A program made the translations under genes and the position numbers. A stretch of DNA of 51,934 nucleotides from a virus: positions 1-51,934 of IMG/VR virus record IMGVR_UViG_3300035564_000113; one strand, written 5' to 3'. Below, in pieces: positions 26,073-33,459 of this stretch (the stretch's first letter is position 1; the number at the start of each line of letters is the position of its first letter). The notes under the pieces were generated by a model. That model made no database searches. It was not told the origin of the DNA and was given only the letters and a program-made list of their open reading frames with translations.

Positions 26073-26275
26073 AGAAAGTCCCGGTTTGGAAACGCACGGT
26101 TGAAGAAATGGATGATGGCCCCTTCTTGTTTACTGACATCTTTCCATTTCGACTCGGCTATACGATGTGCTGCGCATCTCTCTTTCCCCTGAGCACGTCT
26201 ATTTTCTTCAAAAGCATTTTTATAAACAGACCATGCTTTTGATAGGGCATCTATAAGGTTGGCGAATTCGTTCAT
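26069..26275 (-). CDS. Small unknown protein, 68 aa
   Basis: Starts MNEFANLIDALSKAWSVYKN. Helical and charged, ending HFFNRAFPNRDFL. ATGA overlaps with both neighbours tie it to the acetyltransferase and methyltransferase-like genes. No known motif. Confidence 0.6.
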   Translation of the reverse strand: MNEFANLIDALSKAWSVYKNAFEENRRAQGKERCAAHRIAESKWKDVSKQEGAIIHFFNRAFPNRDFL

Positions 26276-26877
26276 TTTCTAAGATGGGTTGGCAGTGCGG
26301 ATAGAATCGGCTCCATGCTGTGACTGGCAATCCAGCAGCTCCCGCGGACTGCGCCGGTTTCGGTGTTAGATGGCGCAACGGGGAAATACGGAGTGAGCGT
26401 GTGTTTGGCCAGCACTGGAGAGATAAGCGGAAGAGCGATGACGCTCTCGCAGCCGTAGTCGTCAAACCTGTATCCATCGTCTTCAGGCACCTTGAAATCG
26501 TCGATCAGAATCACGAAGTCGGCCCATCGTGACGCGATGATGTCGATTTCTTCTGCCAGCGGAAGTTCTGGCCCCCAGTGCGCGTCGAGATAGAAGAATG
26601 TCCGTGGATGTCCATCCAGTAAGGCGGACAGGAAAGTTCTGGAATCACCGAGAAGGCATCGAACGTCCAATCCAACGGTATTCTTTTGGGACTCACGCCA
26701 TGGCACTTCCTGCACTTCCATGGTCACTACCGGAAGCCCCGTCAATTCAGCCAACCATGCCGAGGTGTGCCCGCATGAACTTCCCGTCTCGCAAATGATT
26801 TCAAACGCAGACCTCTCCCGAACGGCGTTGAATGCCTCGATGCGCCGCTCCTGTCCGTTGAATCCGAGGAATCTCAT
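26272..26877 (-). CDS. Class I SAM-methyltransferase-like protein
   Basis: 201 residues. FEIICETGSSCGHTSAWLAE resembles motif I of class I methyltransferases (ETGxxxG). VVTMEVQE matches the acidic strand-2 end. GDSRTFL, FYLDAHWG and FVILIDDFKV follow at the expected later strands. Similar proteins are found near sugar-transfer genes and methylate hydroxyls. The first Gly of the usual E-Xaa-G-Xaa-G loop is partly replaced, so activity is not certain. A small gene follows at its upstream side with ATGA overlap. Confidence 0.7.
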   Translation of the reverse strand: MRFLGFNGQERRIEAFNAVRERSAFEIICETGSSCGHTSAWLAELTGLPVVTMEVQEVPWRESQKNTVGLDVRCLLGDSRTFLSALLDGHPRTFFYLDAHWGPELPLAEEIDIIASRWADFVILIDDFKVPEDDGYRFDDYGCESVIALPLISPVLAKHTLTPYFPVAPSNTETGAVRGSCWIASHSMEPILSALPTHLRK

Positions 26878-27071
26878 TGGGTAATACGCTGCCAGATTGT
26901 CGGCTTAGTTTCGCGGAATATTTTTCTGTTTGGAACGAGACATGGCCCCCACGGTGTCGTTAAAATAGAGAATTCTTCATCTCGTACCGCCATACACCTT
27001 CCAACAACAGCGTGTCCGTTGCTGTGGATTGTGTCGGATGCCCAATACCACTTTCCTATTTCTGTTTTCAT
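26874..27071 (-). CDS. Small unknown protein, 65 aa
   Basis: The ATG at 27071 is preferred (MKTEIGKWYWASDTIHSNGH); a longer frame to 27140 adds a basic, non-domain-like extension overlapping the zinc-finger gene. Beta-rich with many Trp. No known motif. Lies between methyltransferase-like and zinc-finger genes. Confidence 0.5.
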   Translation of the reverse strand: MKTEIGKWYWASDTIHSNGHAVVGRCMAVRDEEFSILTTPWGPCLVPNRKIFRETKPTIWQRITQ

Positions 27072-27091
27072 GATCGTAAAAAACGAGTGGG

Positions 27092-27313
27092 TTATATAGC
27101 CTTTGCGCATTCTTCGCTGCAATAGGTGCCGTTCCACCAATAACCGGGTGCTATACGATTATGCGTGATCCGATTACAGCAAGCGCAATTCACGTATATA
27201 GACGGCGCCGATTTAGCAGATGGGAAAAGGCGTTCAAATTCATCTTTAGAAACGGTTGCCACTAGATCGCCACTAAAAACCTGAAACGTTAGTTGTTCAG
27301 TTTGTTGGTTCAT
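27092..27313 (-). CDS. Small zinc-finger protein, 73 aa
   Basis: The C-terminal part CACCNRITHNRIAPGYWWNG followed by TYCSEECAKAI has two Cys-Xaa2/3-Cys pairs (treble-clef-like). The N-terminal half is beta-rich (QLTFQVFSGDLVATVSKDEF). Such small phage zinc fingers usually mediate protein or nucleic-acid contacts. Coupled to the GT11-like gene by ATGA. Confidence 0.7.
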   Translation of the reverse strand: MNQQTEQLTFQVFSGDLVATVSKDEFERLFPSAKSAPSIYVNCACCNRITHNRIAPGYWWNGTYCSEECAKAI

Positions 27314-28101
27314 GATTCCTTCCAGTGGAGTTCAGAGTGACCCCAGTAGTTTGTAATCGGCATGTGATTTCCTTCGACGAAAGGCACGTCCTGATAGAGC
27401 GGACGATCGCCACGCGACGGGATGCCGACGATGTTCGGGCAGAACACCCGCTTATTGTTTCCGATGAGCGCGGCCATCAGTGAAAAGGTGGAGTTCGCGC
27501 GCAACAAGATGTCCGCGTTCATCAGCGCGTAGAAATCGGGCAGGAATCCCAGCCCCTTGTCGAGCGCGGGATCTCCACCGCGAGAGTGTTCGTTCCCCTT
27601 GACCGGAAACCCTGGCAGAACGATGGGATCTTCTTCGGAGATAAAGCGGAGCTTTGTCGCGTCGATTCCAAATTTCTCGCACGCCTTGAAGTAGGACTTG
27701 CTGGAAATCGTCACGAAGTCATCAAGTCCAACGAAGTCAGCCCAGCGCAGATGCGCGGCAACCTCGAAATGCGGAACGGCTTTGAGCATCTCCAATATCT
27801 CGGGCCGAAACGTGAACCATTTCCGAGCCTGCGCCCGCGTGTAGTACAGGCTGTGCTGATGCAGTCCACCGCCTGAAATTCGGATGTCCGTCTCGCCTGC
27901 CCAGTCTTCGATGGTATCCTCACTGCGTTCGTGCATGTTCATGCTGGCAATCGGAGGATCGTCGATCATGAAAACCTTCTGCCCCATCCACGGGTTTGTC
28001 TGGAGCGTGCAGCCGTAGCGTTCGGCGTAGCCGCGCACGAAGGCATATTGTGCCATACGATTGCAGAATCCCTCTTGAAGAATGGTGGTGATGACGCTCA
28101 T
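27310..28101 (-). CDS. GT11-like fucosyltransferase-type glycosyltransferase
   Basis: 263 residues, usual size. EGFCNRMAQYAFVRGYAERY near the start replaces the GGLGNQMFQYA motif of GT11 enzymes. HLRWADFVG (near 118) corresponds to the HxRRxD GDP-fucose motif. DFYALMNADILLRANSTFSL (near 190-210) matches the last GT11 motif with the invariant ANSTFS. The enzyme would add a deoxyhexose such as fucose from GDP-fucose. The changed HxR(W)xD motif makes the exact donor uncertain. Confidence 0.82.
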   Translation of the reverse strand: MSVITTILQEGFCNRMAQYAFVRGYAERYGCTLQTNPWMGQKVFMIDDPPIASMNMHERSEDTIEDWAGETDIRISGGGLHQHSLYYTRAQARKWFTFRPEILEMLKAVPHFEVAAHLRWADFVGLDDFVTISSKSYFKACEKFGIDATKLRFISEEDPIVLPGFPVKGNEHSRGGDPALDKGLGFLPDFYALMNADILLRANSTFSLMAALIGNNKRVFCPNIVGIPSRGDRPLYQDVPFVEGNHMPITNYWGHSELHWKES

Positions 28102-28847
28102 GGAATCACCCGTTGCAGTGTCGCCAAAATCTTCGCCCGTTTCTCGCAGGCGTGGGTACTTCCGGCCATCGTCGGACCCCAGCCGTATTGCTTGTTGAGG
28201 TCAGAGTAACGCTGCCGCGTCTCGTCATATTCTCGCGCGATTTCTTCGATGGGTCGGATGTGGTGAAAGTGAAGCAGGTAAGTGCTGGGGATGTTTGGCG
28301 TCACCGGATTTGCAAACGGCGTTCCGTCTTGCAGGTGCCCGGTGCAGACGTGAGCGCCGCACCCGAAATCAATATCATGAATTCGCTTCGGCGAGAACAG
28401 TATTGGCTTCGCGTAATCAACGTCATCTTTTCCGCCCATCTTGATTTCATCGTAGACCTGCCCGGTGCAGGTCGGAAACACGTCTGATAGCATCTCCCAG
28501 CCGTAGGGCTTGACGACCGCCACGCCTTGTTGCGCGTAAGAGTCAAGCGTTGGGCCAACCCCAGCCGGGAAATAGATCAGTTCATCGGCATCAGCACAGA
28601 TCACCCAGTCGGCGTCAGTCCCACGCCATGCGGCGTTTTTAAGTTGTTTATTGAGGAGGTCATTTATCTTCCCTCCGGTATCGAAACCAATCACATCGAC
28701 TCCAAACTTCTTGGCAATCTCGCGCGTGCCATCAGTCGAGAAAGCGTCATGCACCACGATGCGATCACAAAAGGTTTGGTAGTGGCGCAGCGCGTAGGCG
28801 ATGAACGCCTCTTCGTTGAAAGTGATGAGGTGGGCTTCGATTTTCAT
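28098..28847 (-). CDS. Family 2 glycosyltransferase
   Basis: 249 residues from the ATG at 28847, which overlaps the previous stop (ATGA). EAHLITFNEEAFIAYALRHY at the start and VVHDAFSTDGTREIAKKFGV are the GT2 (GT-A) nucleotide-binding region. DADWVICADADELIYFPAG carries the DxD metal site. The C-terminal part (THACEKRAKILATL) has the helical cap of the glycosyltransferase group with unclear donors. Acts in the cytoplasm on an unknown acceptor. Confidence 0.87.
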   Translation of the reverse strand: MKIEAHLITFNEEAFIAYALRHYQTFCDRIVVHDAFSTDGTREIAKKFGVDVIGFDTGGKINDLLNKQLKNAAWRGTDADWVICADADELIYFPAGVGPTLDSYAQQGVAVVKPYGWEMLSDVFPTCTGQVYDEIKMGGKDDVDYAKPILFSPKRIHDIDFGCGAHVCTGHLQDGTPFANPVTPNIPSTYLLHFHHIRPIEEIAREYDETRQRYSDLNKQYGWGPTMAGSTHACEKRAKILATLQRVIP

Positions 28848-29611
28848 TTTCTGACCCAAAGGGCGTGTGGGCAGTCCGACAACCCAAGCGGCTCTTCGGC
28901 GATGAGGTTAAAGTGCTGTTCGATCATCGGACGGAAACTAACCGGGAATTTCTCGTTCCACAGTGCGTAGGCACTCCCCATTGTCCCGTGTGATACGGTG
29001 AAGAGGAATGGCGTACCCATCGACACGATCACATCAATCCAGTTCTGAACCTGTGCCGGCGAACACTCGTTCCACGAGTGGATATTAATGGCGACGTGCG
29101 GCCGCATCGTAGCCGAATCGGTTATGAACTCATCCAGTGTCAGCACTTTCACGGGCGGATAGAAACGCTGGCAGTAGTAGCGGCAAAGTTTCGTGCTGAT
29201 GGGAATCGCGTCCACGCAAGTCATCGTGTGCGTCAGTGGGGCGAGCATCACCGCCAACCGGCCGTAGCCTGCGCCAATCTCTAGGATGTCTGCATAACTA
29301 AGTTCCATTGGCAAGTGGCGGCGCAGGAAATCAATTTCGATGTTCGCCTCCAGCCACATTCGATTGACGCGCCCAAGCGCCGGTGTATCGACCATGCGCG
29401 CCCCGAATTCCTCATCACGACTTTTCCCGCAAGGATCAGCCATGAAGCAGGTTAATTTGTCTACTTGCTCGGCAGCACGGCAGAACCGTTCTTCGGCCGG
29501 GTTGCCCTGTTCGACGTAAATGGCATTGGCGGCGAAGTACGGCAGCGCATCGCGCACCACTTCGCACCACGTTTTCCACATGCCACCGTCAGATAGGTCT
29601 TCTGGTTTCAT
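28844..29611 (-). CDS. SAM-dependent methyltransferase, putative sugar O-methyltransferase
   Basis: 255 residues from the ATG at 29611 (ATGA overlap with the fusion gene); a longer start at 29641 is less likely. YADILEIGAGYGRLAVMLAP holds motif I (EIGAGYG), and MTCVDAIPISTKLCRYYCQR the acidic strand-2 residue. An N-terminal helical cap of about 100 residues and the C-terminal HALWVRK fit the putative sugar O-methyltransferase family found in polysaccharide loci. Likely role: capping or decorating a glycan. Confidence 0.85.
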   Translation of the reverse strand: MKPEDLSDGGMWKTWCEVVRDALPYFAANAIYVEQGNPAEERFCRAAEQVDKLTCFMADPCGKSRDEEFGARMVDTPALGRVNRMWLEANIEIDFLRRHLPMELSYADILEIGAGYGRLAVMLAPLTHTMTCVDAIPISTKLCRYYCQRFYPPVKVLTLDEFITDSATMRPHVAINIHSWNECSPAQVQNWIDVIVSMGTPFLFTVSHGTMGSAYALWNEKFPVSFRPMIEQHFNLIAEEPLGLSDCPHALWVRK

Positions 29612-30948
29612 TCGGAGATTTTGATGAATGCCACCTGCCACGCTTTCCCGATCACCTGAATCTCTCGCGCGTAGATCGCCAGAAATGAGTCGATCGCCAT
29701 CTTCGGCCGGTCAATCGGAAGCGGCATGGAGTCCCATGCGTAGTCGTCACAGATCATCACGCCTCCGATCTTGAGAAGACGGAAGGCGAAAACCATATCG
29801 GAGAGTGCGCCTTTCGCGGTGTGCAGTCCATCCACGTAGATGAAGGACAGACTTGCCGGGAAGGTCGGAAGCACGTTCCCAGAGTAATCCTTGATGATCG
29901 TGCATTGCGGGAAGCGGGCGAGCCGAGCCCTGGCGGCTTCTTCAATGTGAGACACGTCAATTCTGTGCAAGACGTGCTCAGGACTTCCGGTGAACGGATC
30001 ACAGCAGAAAAATTGCGCCCCGTCGCCAGTCACGATGTTGTCGCAAAACCATTCGGCAGATTCGCCCTGGAAGGTGCCAATTTCCATCCCTACCACACCT
30101 TTCTTGCCCTGAAATGGAGCGAGCCATTTGAGCCAATTAGGGCCGTGTGCTCGGCCGGTTTCTGACTTGGCGATGTTCACCACTTGAGCCGAAGGGATCG
30201 GGGGTGTTGGGATTGCGATGGGCGTTCGCGGCGTTTGAAAGAATCCGGCATAGTTGCCGGCGTCGTCTCCGATTAACTCGCACAGCTTTTCCAGCTTCGG
30301 GTCATCCTTCGCCGCTGAGTCGCGCCGGACGTGTGCCGGCCCGTACCCAACTTTTCCCGGCATCGCCTTGATGCCAATAACCATTCGCCGGCCGTAGATT
30401 CCGTTTGGGCTCAAGACCATCTTCCGGTTCGGTGCCAGTTTCCAAAGCGGCTCGTCAATAAAAGCGTCGTTGTCCGGAGAGCGCATGATTCCGTTGCAGA
30501 CCTCAAGTATGAGCGGAAAGAACCTGCGACCAATGGCGGTTGAACACAAGCTGGCGTGGGTGGCGTTCGTGTGCGAAAACCACGTTCGGTCCCGCACGTT
30601 GTAGTATACGGCCCAGCCCTCGCCGACTAAATCGAGATTGGCCAATTTCTCAGCGCACCACGCAATCCAGTTCTCGCGGTAGAAATCGTCATCCTCAATG
30701 AAAACGAGCGCATCGCCCTTCACTAACCCGCCGACCAGCGCCATGCGAACCTTACTGACCATGCTTTTCTTGCCGCGAAACTCCGGGCAGTAGATGTATT
30801 GCTGACCCATCGTCGGAACAATGGGTTTGTCTCCATCGTCGAGAACGAGCCATTGGTCGGGCTTGCGAGTCTGCCGCGAAACATATTTTTCGCAGAGAGC
30901 GAAAGCCTCGGGGCGGTCGGCAGTGCAGGTGATAGCGGTAATGAGCAT
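29608..30948 (-). CDS. Two-domain glycosyltransferase-methyltransferase fusion
   Basis: 446 residues. Residues 1-230: GT2-type domain with ITAITCTADRPEAFALCEKY, WLVLDDGD and ALVFIEDDDFY (metal site). A Pro-rich linker near 245-260 (PRTPIAIPTPPIPS) leads to a class I methyltransferase domain with MEIGTFQGESAEWFCDN (motif I near 290), FCCDPFTG, and FIYVDGLHTAKGALSDMVFA then VMICDDYAWDS. A single chain could add a sugar and methylate it. The adjacent genes encode the same two activities separately. Confidence 0.85.
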   Translation of the reverse strand: MLITAITCTADRPEAFALCEKYVSRQTRKPDQWLVLDDGDKPIVPTMGQQYIYCPEFRGKKSMVSKVRMALVGGLVKGDALVFIEDDDFYRENWIAWCAEKLANLDLVGEGWAVYYNVRDRTWFSHTNATHASLCSTAIGRRFFPLILEVCNGIMRSPDNDAFIDEPLWKLAPNRKMVLSPNGIYGRRMVIGIKAMPGKVGYGPAHVRRDSAAKDDPKLEKLCELIGDDAGNYAGFFQTPRTPIAIPTPPIPSAQVVNIAKSETGRAHGPNWLKWLAPFQGKKGVVGMEIGTFQGESAEWFCDNIVTGDGAQFFCCDPFTGSPEHVLHRIDVSHIEEAARARLARFPQCTIIKDYSGNVLPTFPASLSFIYVDGLHTAKGALSDMVFAFRLLKIGGVMICDDYAWDSMPLPIDRPKMAIDSFLAIYAREIQVIGKAWQVAFIKISE

Positions 30949-30957
30949 GGGGAAAAT

Positions 30958-31668
30958 CTATCGTGTGAGGTAATCGAACGAATGGCTTGGCATGTAGCGG
31001 GCGAACCGCTGTTGAAGGAAGGCCAGATTCTTGGCGTGCCACTCGCGGCACTGCGGGACCATGGCGGACGTAGCGCCGCGGTAATGCGTGAACGGAAGGT
31101 CAACACGGTGCAGATTGTAGCCGGCCTCGCGCATCCGCAGCGATATGTAGGCGTCCTCTCCGTAGGCTCCCTCAAGCTCTGGCGGAAACAGGCCGGGCTC
31201 CACGGCGCGCACCTTCTCGGTATCCATGCAAAGCATCGCGCCCTCCAGATACTCGAAACGCGGGCCAACCTCGCCGCAGAAGTCATCGCGCAACTGGCAG
31301 CACCCGCCCGCCGGCCCAGTCATGGCGCACTTCGGATCGACTGCGAACGGAGCCTTGAGCACGTCAAGCCATCCGCGCGTAACCACCGTGTCATCGTTCA
31401 GCATGACAAAGTATTTGCCCTTGGCCCACGTGAACGCCCGGCGATTCGGCATAATAAATCCCATGTTTTCCGAATTGTGAATGGCACCGACTTTGCCGGG
31501 ATATGCGAATTTCATTTCCTCGAAAAACCTCTCGACCTCGGTCGATCCTCCATTGTCCGTCAGGATCAGCTCGAAGTCACCGCCAGCCGATAGCACGGAG
31601 TCTATGCAACGCTTCGCCATCGGCAGCGCCGTGTACGTCAGGATCGATATGGAGAATTCAGGCGTCAT
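30958..31668 (-). CDS. Family 2 glycosyltransferase
   Basis: 236 residues from the ATG at 31668, overlapping the ABA-sandwich stop (ATGA). FSISILTYTALPMAKRCIDS, FELILTDNGGST and YFVMLNDDTVVTRGWLDVLK give the GT2 core with an NDDT metal motif. GEDAYISLRMREAGY carries the catalytic ED pair. Closest to rhamnosyl- and galactosyltransferase-like GT2 enzymes in general appearance, but substrate is unknown. First enzyme transcribed in the island. Confidence 0.88.
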   Translation of the reverse strand: MTPEFSISILTYTALPMAKRCIDSVLSAGGDFELILTDNGGSTEVERFFEEMKFAYPGKVGAIHNSENMGFIMPNRRAFTWAKGKYFVMLNDDTVVTRGWLDVLKAPFAVDPKCAMTGPAGGCCQLRDDFCGEVGPRFEYLEGAMLCMDTEKVRAVEPGLFPPELEGAYGEDAYISLRMREAGYNLHRVDLPFTHYRGATSAMVPQCREWHAKNLAFLQQRFARYMPSHSFDYLTR

Positions 31669-31985
31669 TTTGAGTCGTCCCATTTGCCGATGGTGCGCAG
31701 GAAGGCTTCGGCGCGTTGGGAGGAAGTAGCAAAAATGCAATCAGCTAGAGCCAAGCATCCGGGCGAATTTCTCAATTCGGCCAATGTGAGCACGAACTTA
31801 ACCTTCTGCATAGCAGTCCGCGTCTTCTCTGCCTCGTGCATGGCGTTGAGGTCGGAGGGGTATTGTGGAACTTCCGATTCGGCATGAACCATATCATCTC
31901 CGGGCAACCACCAATCACCCGCATGTATGCCTTTCTTCCATCCGCACGCCTCCGCAATCGCGATCCGTTGTGCTTCAGGGGTCAT
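31665..31985 (-). CDS. Phage ABA-sandwich-like protein
   Basis: 106 residues. MTPEAQRIAIAEACGWKKG, WWLPGDDM, YPSDLNAMHEAEKT and the later LADCIFATSSQRAEAFLRTI match the phage ABA-sandwich pattern common in accessory regions of phages that infect diverse bacteria. Function is unknown. The ATG at 31985 has the ATCCCATG context; an upstream GTG or other start is less typical of the family. Confidence 0.8.
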   Translation of the reverse strand: MTPEAQRIAIAEACGWKKGIHAGDWWLPGDDMVHAESEVPQYPSDLNAMHEAEKTRTAMQKVKFVLTLAELRNSPGCLALADCIFATSSQRAEAFLRTIGKWDDSK

Positions 31986-32194
31986 GGGATTTTGCTGTAC
32001 TTGGCCGCGCAATCCTCGATTCCAACCCAGAGTTCACGTAGGCGGCATAGTTGGTTTTCGAGCGGCTCGTTCAATTTGAAAGGCATCTGGTAACTGAACG
32101 TCTTCCCTTCAGGGGTCTCAAAGAGCATTTGAAGTTGGATGATGCCGAGAACCTCGTGAACCAAAACAATGTCGATGAGTCGCCAAGTTTTCAT
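31982..32194 (-). CDS. Small unknown protein, 70 aa
   Basis: The ATG at 32194 follows GAAGGAGCAAGAA, one of the clearest Shine-Dalgarno sequences in the window. Starts MKTWRLIDIVLVHEVLGIIQ and is beta-rich. ATGA overlaps at both ends. No family is recognised. Confidence 0.65.
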   Translation of the reverse strand: MKTWRLIDIVLVHEVLGIIQLQMLFETPEGKTFSYQMPFKLNEPLENQLCRLRELWVGIEDCAAKYSKIP

Positions 32195-32328
32195 TTCTTG
32201 CTCCTTCGTTTCGCGAGCGCCGAGTAGTACGCCGAGTCGCCGCGGCTGCGTGACGGCACTTTCTTGCCCTTCGTCTTCCCGCCCAGAGCGGCGAGATACT
32301 TGATGACTTCGGGATGCAACGGCTTCAT
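32191..32328 (-). CDS. Small basic protein, 45 aa
   Basis: Short gene with ATGA overlaps at both its start (32328) and its stop, so it fits the operon exactly. The product (MKPLHPEVIKYLAALGGKTK, ending AKRRSKK) is Lys/Arg-rich and probably binds nucleic acid or another protein. Its last codons also contain the Shine-Dalgarno of the next gene. Confidence 0.65.
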   Translation of the reverse strand: MKPLHPEVIKYLAALGGKTKGKKVPSRSRGDSAYYSALAKRRSKK

Positions 32329-32588
32329 TGCTCAAGTCGAAGCTCGATGATTTTGTGTTGGTGAAGCGCCTCAAGTAAAACTCGGGCGTCATTCGATATT
32401 GGCGATGAACCTGAGGCAGCTAACCCCTTCAAAAATGATTCCGCGTGCCCACCTTCATGGATCGTAATTGTGCCCTCAAGACTCCCGTCATGGCCAAAGA
32501 ATTCCCTACAGAAAGCCCACTTGAACTCTGTATCCAGATGGCGATTCATTACGGGTGAAACTGGTTTCCAGACAAGCGTCGTGCTCAT
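32325..32588 (-). CDS. Small unknown protein, 87 aa
   Basis: The ATG at 32588 (MSTTLVWKPVSPVMNRHLDT) is the conservative start. A TTG at 32624 overlaps the upstream stop as TTGA, a coupled arrangement, and would add 12 residues. A central FGHDGSLEGTITIHEGGHAE stretch is beta-like. No family is recognised. Confidence 0.55.
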   Translation of the reverse strand: MSTTLVWKPVSPVMNRHLDTEFKWAFCREFFGHDGSLEGTITIHEGGHAESFLKGLAASGSSPISNDARVLLEALHQHKIIELRLEQ

Positions 32589-32620
32589 GCCGCGCACCGT
32601 GCGCGTACCGTTTGAGCTTG

Positions 32621-33250
32621 TCAAGGAGAAATCGTGCGCGTGATGGTATGTTGGGAAACCTTCTGCGATGGCTTGATGATTTCCTCATAGGGAAGCCCGT
32701 GTTCCATCCTACGTTTTAGCCCGGGAACTGAGATGCCTATTTCCTTTGCCCACTCGGCGGCAGTTTTGGTAATCCCGTTCAAAACGATTCGTTCTGACCT
32801 GATACGCTCGCTGGGTTTCGCGAGAAGATCACGCCCTGTCCATCCGAGCTTTATCCGAACTGACATGGTGGGGCGACTAATGCCGGATTCATCTGCCCAC
32901 TGGCTTGCCAGTTTTGATACCCCGTCGATTGTAATTGGTTTGTTACTACGTACGTTTCTCATGTTGGTTGTCCGAGTAACCCAGCGAACATTGCCCGGCT
33001 CATAATTACCGTTGTTGTTGGTACGGTCTAATTCGAGTTCGGGAGATTCGGGCAATCCAACATCGGCGACAAACTGCATGAAGTTGTTCACCCACTGGTC
33101 GCAGATCTTAATGCCGCGGCCACCGTAATCGGCATAGGTCGCATTGCTCGGGTTTAGGCATCGGTCCTTGATGCTCTTCCACCGAAAGAAAATCGACCGT
33201 TCGATTTGGTTCATCGCTTTGACGCAGTAACGCAGTTCATATCGTATCAT
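32621..33250 (-). CDS. HNH-like homing-type endonuclease with two HTH repeats
   Basis: 209 residues from the ATG at 33250. YADYGGRGIKICDQWVNNFM, ELELDRTNNNGNYEPGNVRW and NMRNVR form the zinc-free HNH-like domain common in phage genomes (residues 20-100). Two tandem helix-turn-helix repeats follow: ITIDGVSKLASQWADESGIS (about 106-125) and IVLNGITKTAAEWAKEIGIS (about 155-174), like the DNA-recognition repeats of free-standing homing endonucleases. Such genes spread themselves and their flanks between related phages. This one stands at the upstream end of the glycan island, next to the capsid gene. Confidence 0.78.
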   Translation of the reverse strand: MIRYELRYCVKAMNQIERSIFFRWKSIKDRCLNPSNATYADYGGRGIKICDQWVNNFMQFVADVGLPESPELELDRTNNNGNYEPGNVRWVTRTTNMRNVRSNKPITIDGVSKLASQWADESGISRPTMSVRIKLGWTGRDLLAKPSERIRSERIVLNGITKTAAEWAKEIGISVPGLKRRMEHGLPYEEIIKPSQKVSQHTITRTISP

Positions 33251-33459
33251 TTTATTTTGGGTTGACGGTTGTGAGTTTATCTGAGAGTAGAACACCAATC
33301 TTAAATGTCGGGCCTGATTGCCCCGACTAAAACGCGCCAAGCGCGATTCAGATTCGGCCTGTGAAGGATTGGCCGCCCTTGCAGAAAAACGGGAGACACT
33401 GTGTTCATCACGGATAAACATACCTTCCAAACATCAATCGTCAACTCTAATTTAAAATC
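33251..33459. promoter_or_regulatory. Divergent control region upstream of the capsid gene
   Basis: About 210 non-coding bases between the divergent endonuclease and capsid genes, so promoters for both probably lie here. It contains an inverted repeat GTCGGG (33308-33313) with CCCGAC (33323-33328), possibly a 5-prime hairpin of the capsid mRNA. AT content is higher near both start codons. No convincing -35/-10 pair could be fixed by eye. Confidence 0.5.

Noticed and set aside
24192-31668. Glycosyltransferase block as contaminating bacterial DNA
   Set aside because: It is joined on both sides to phage genes, contains typical phage small genes (ABA-sandwich, zinc finger, HNH-like) and a capsid-like segment, and shares the ATCCCATG start context with the phage early operon.
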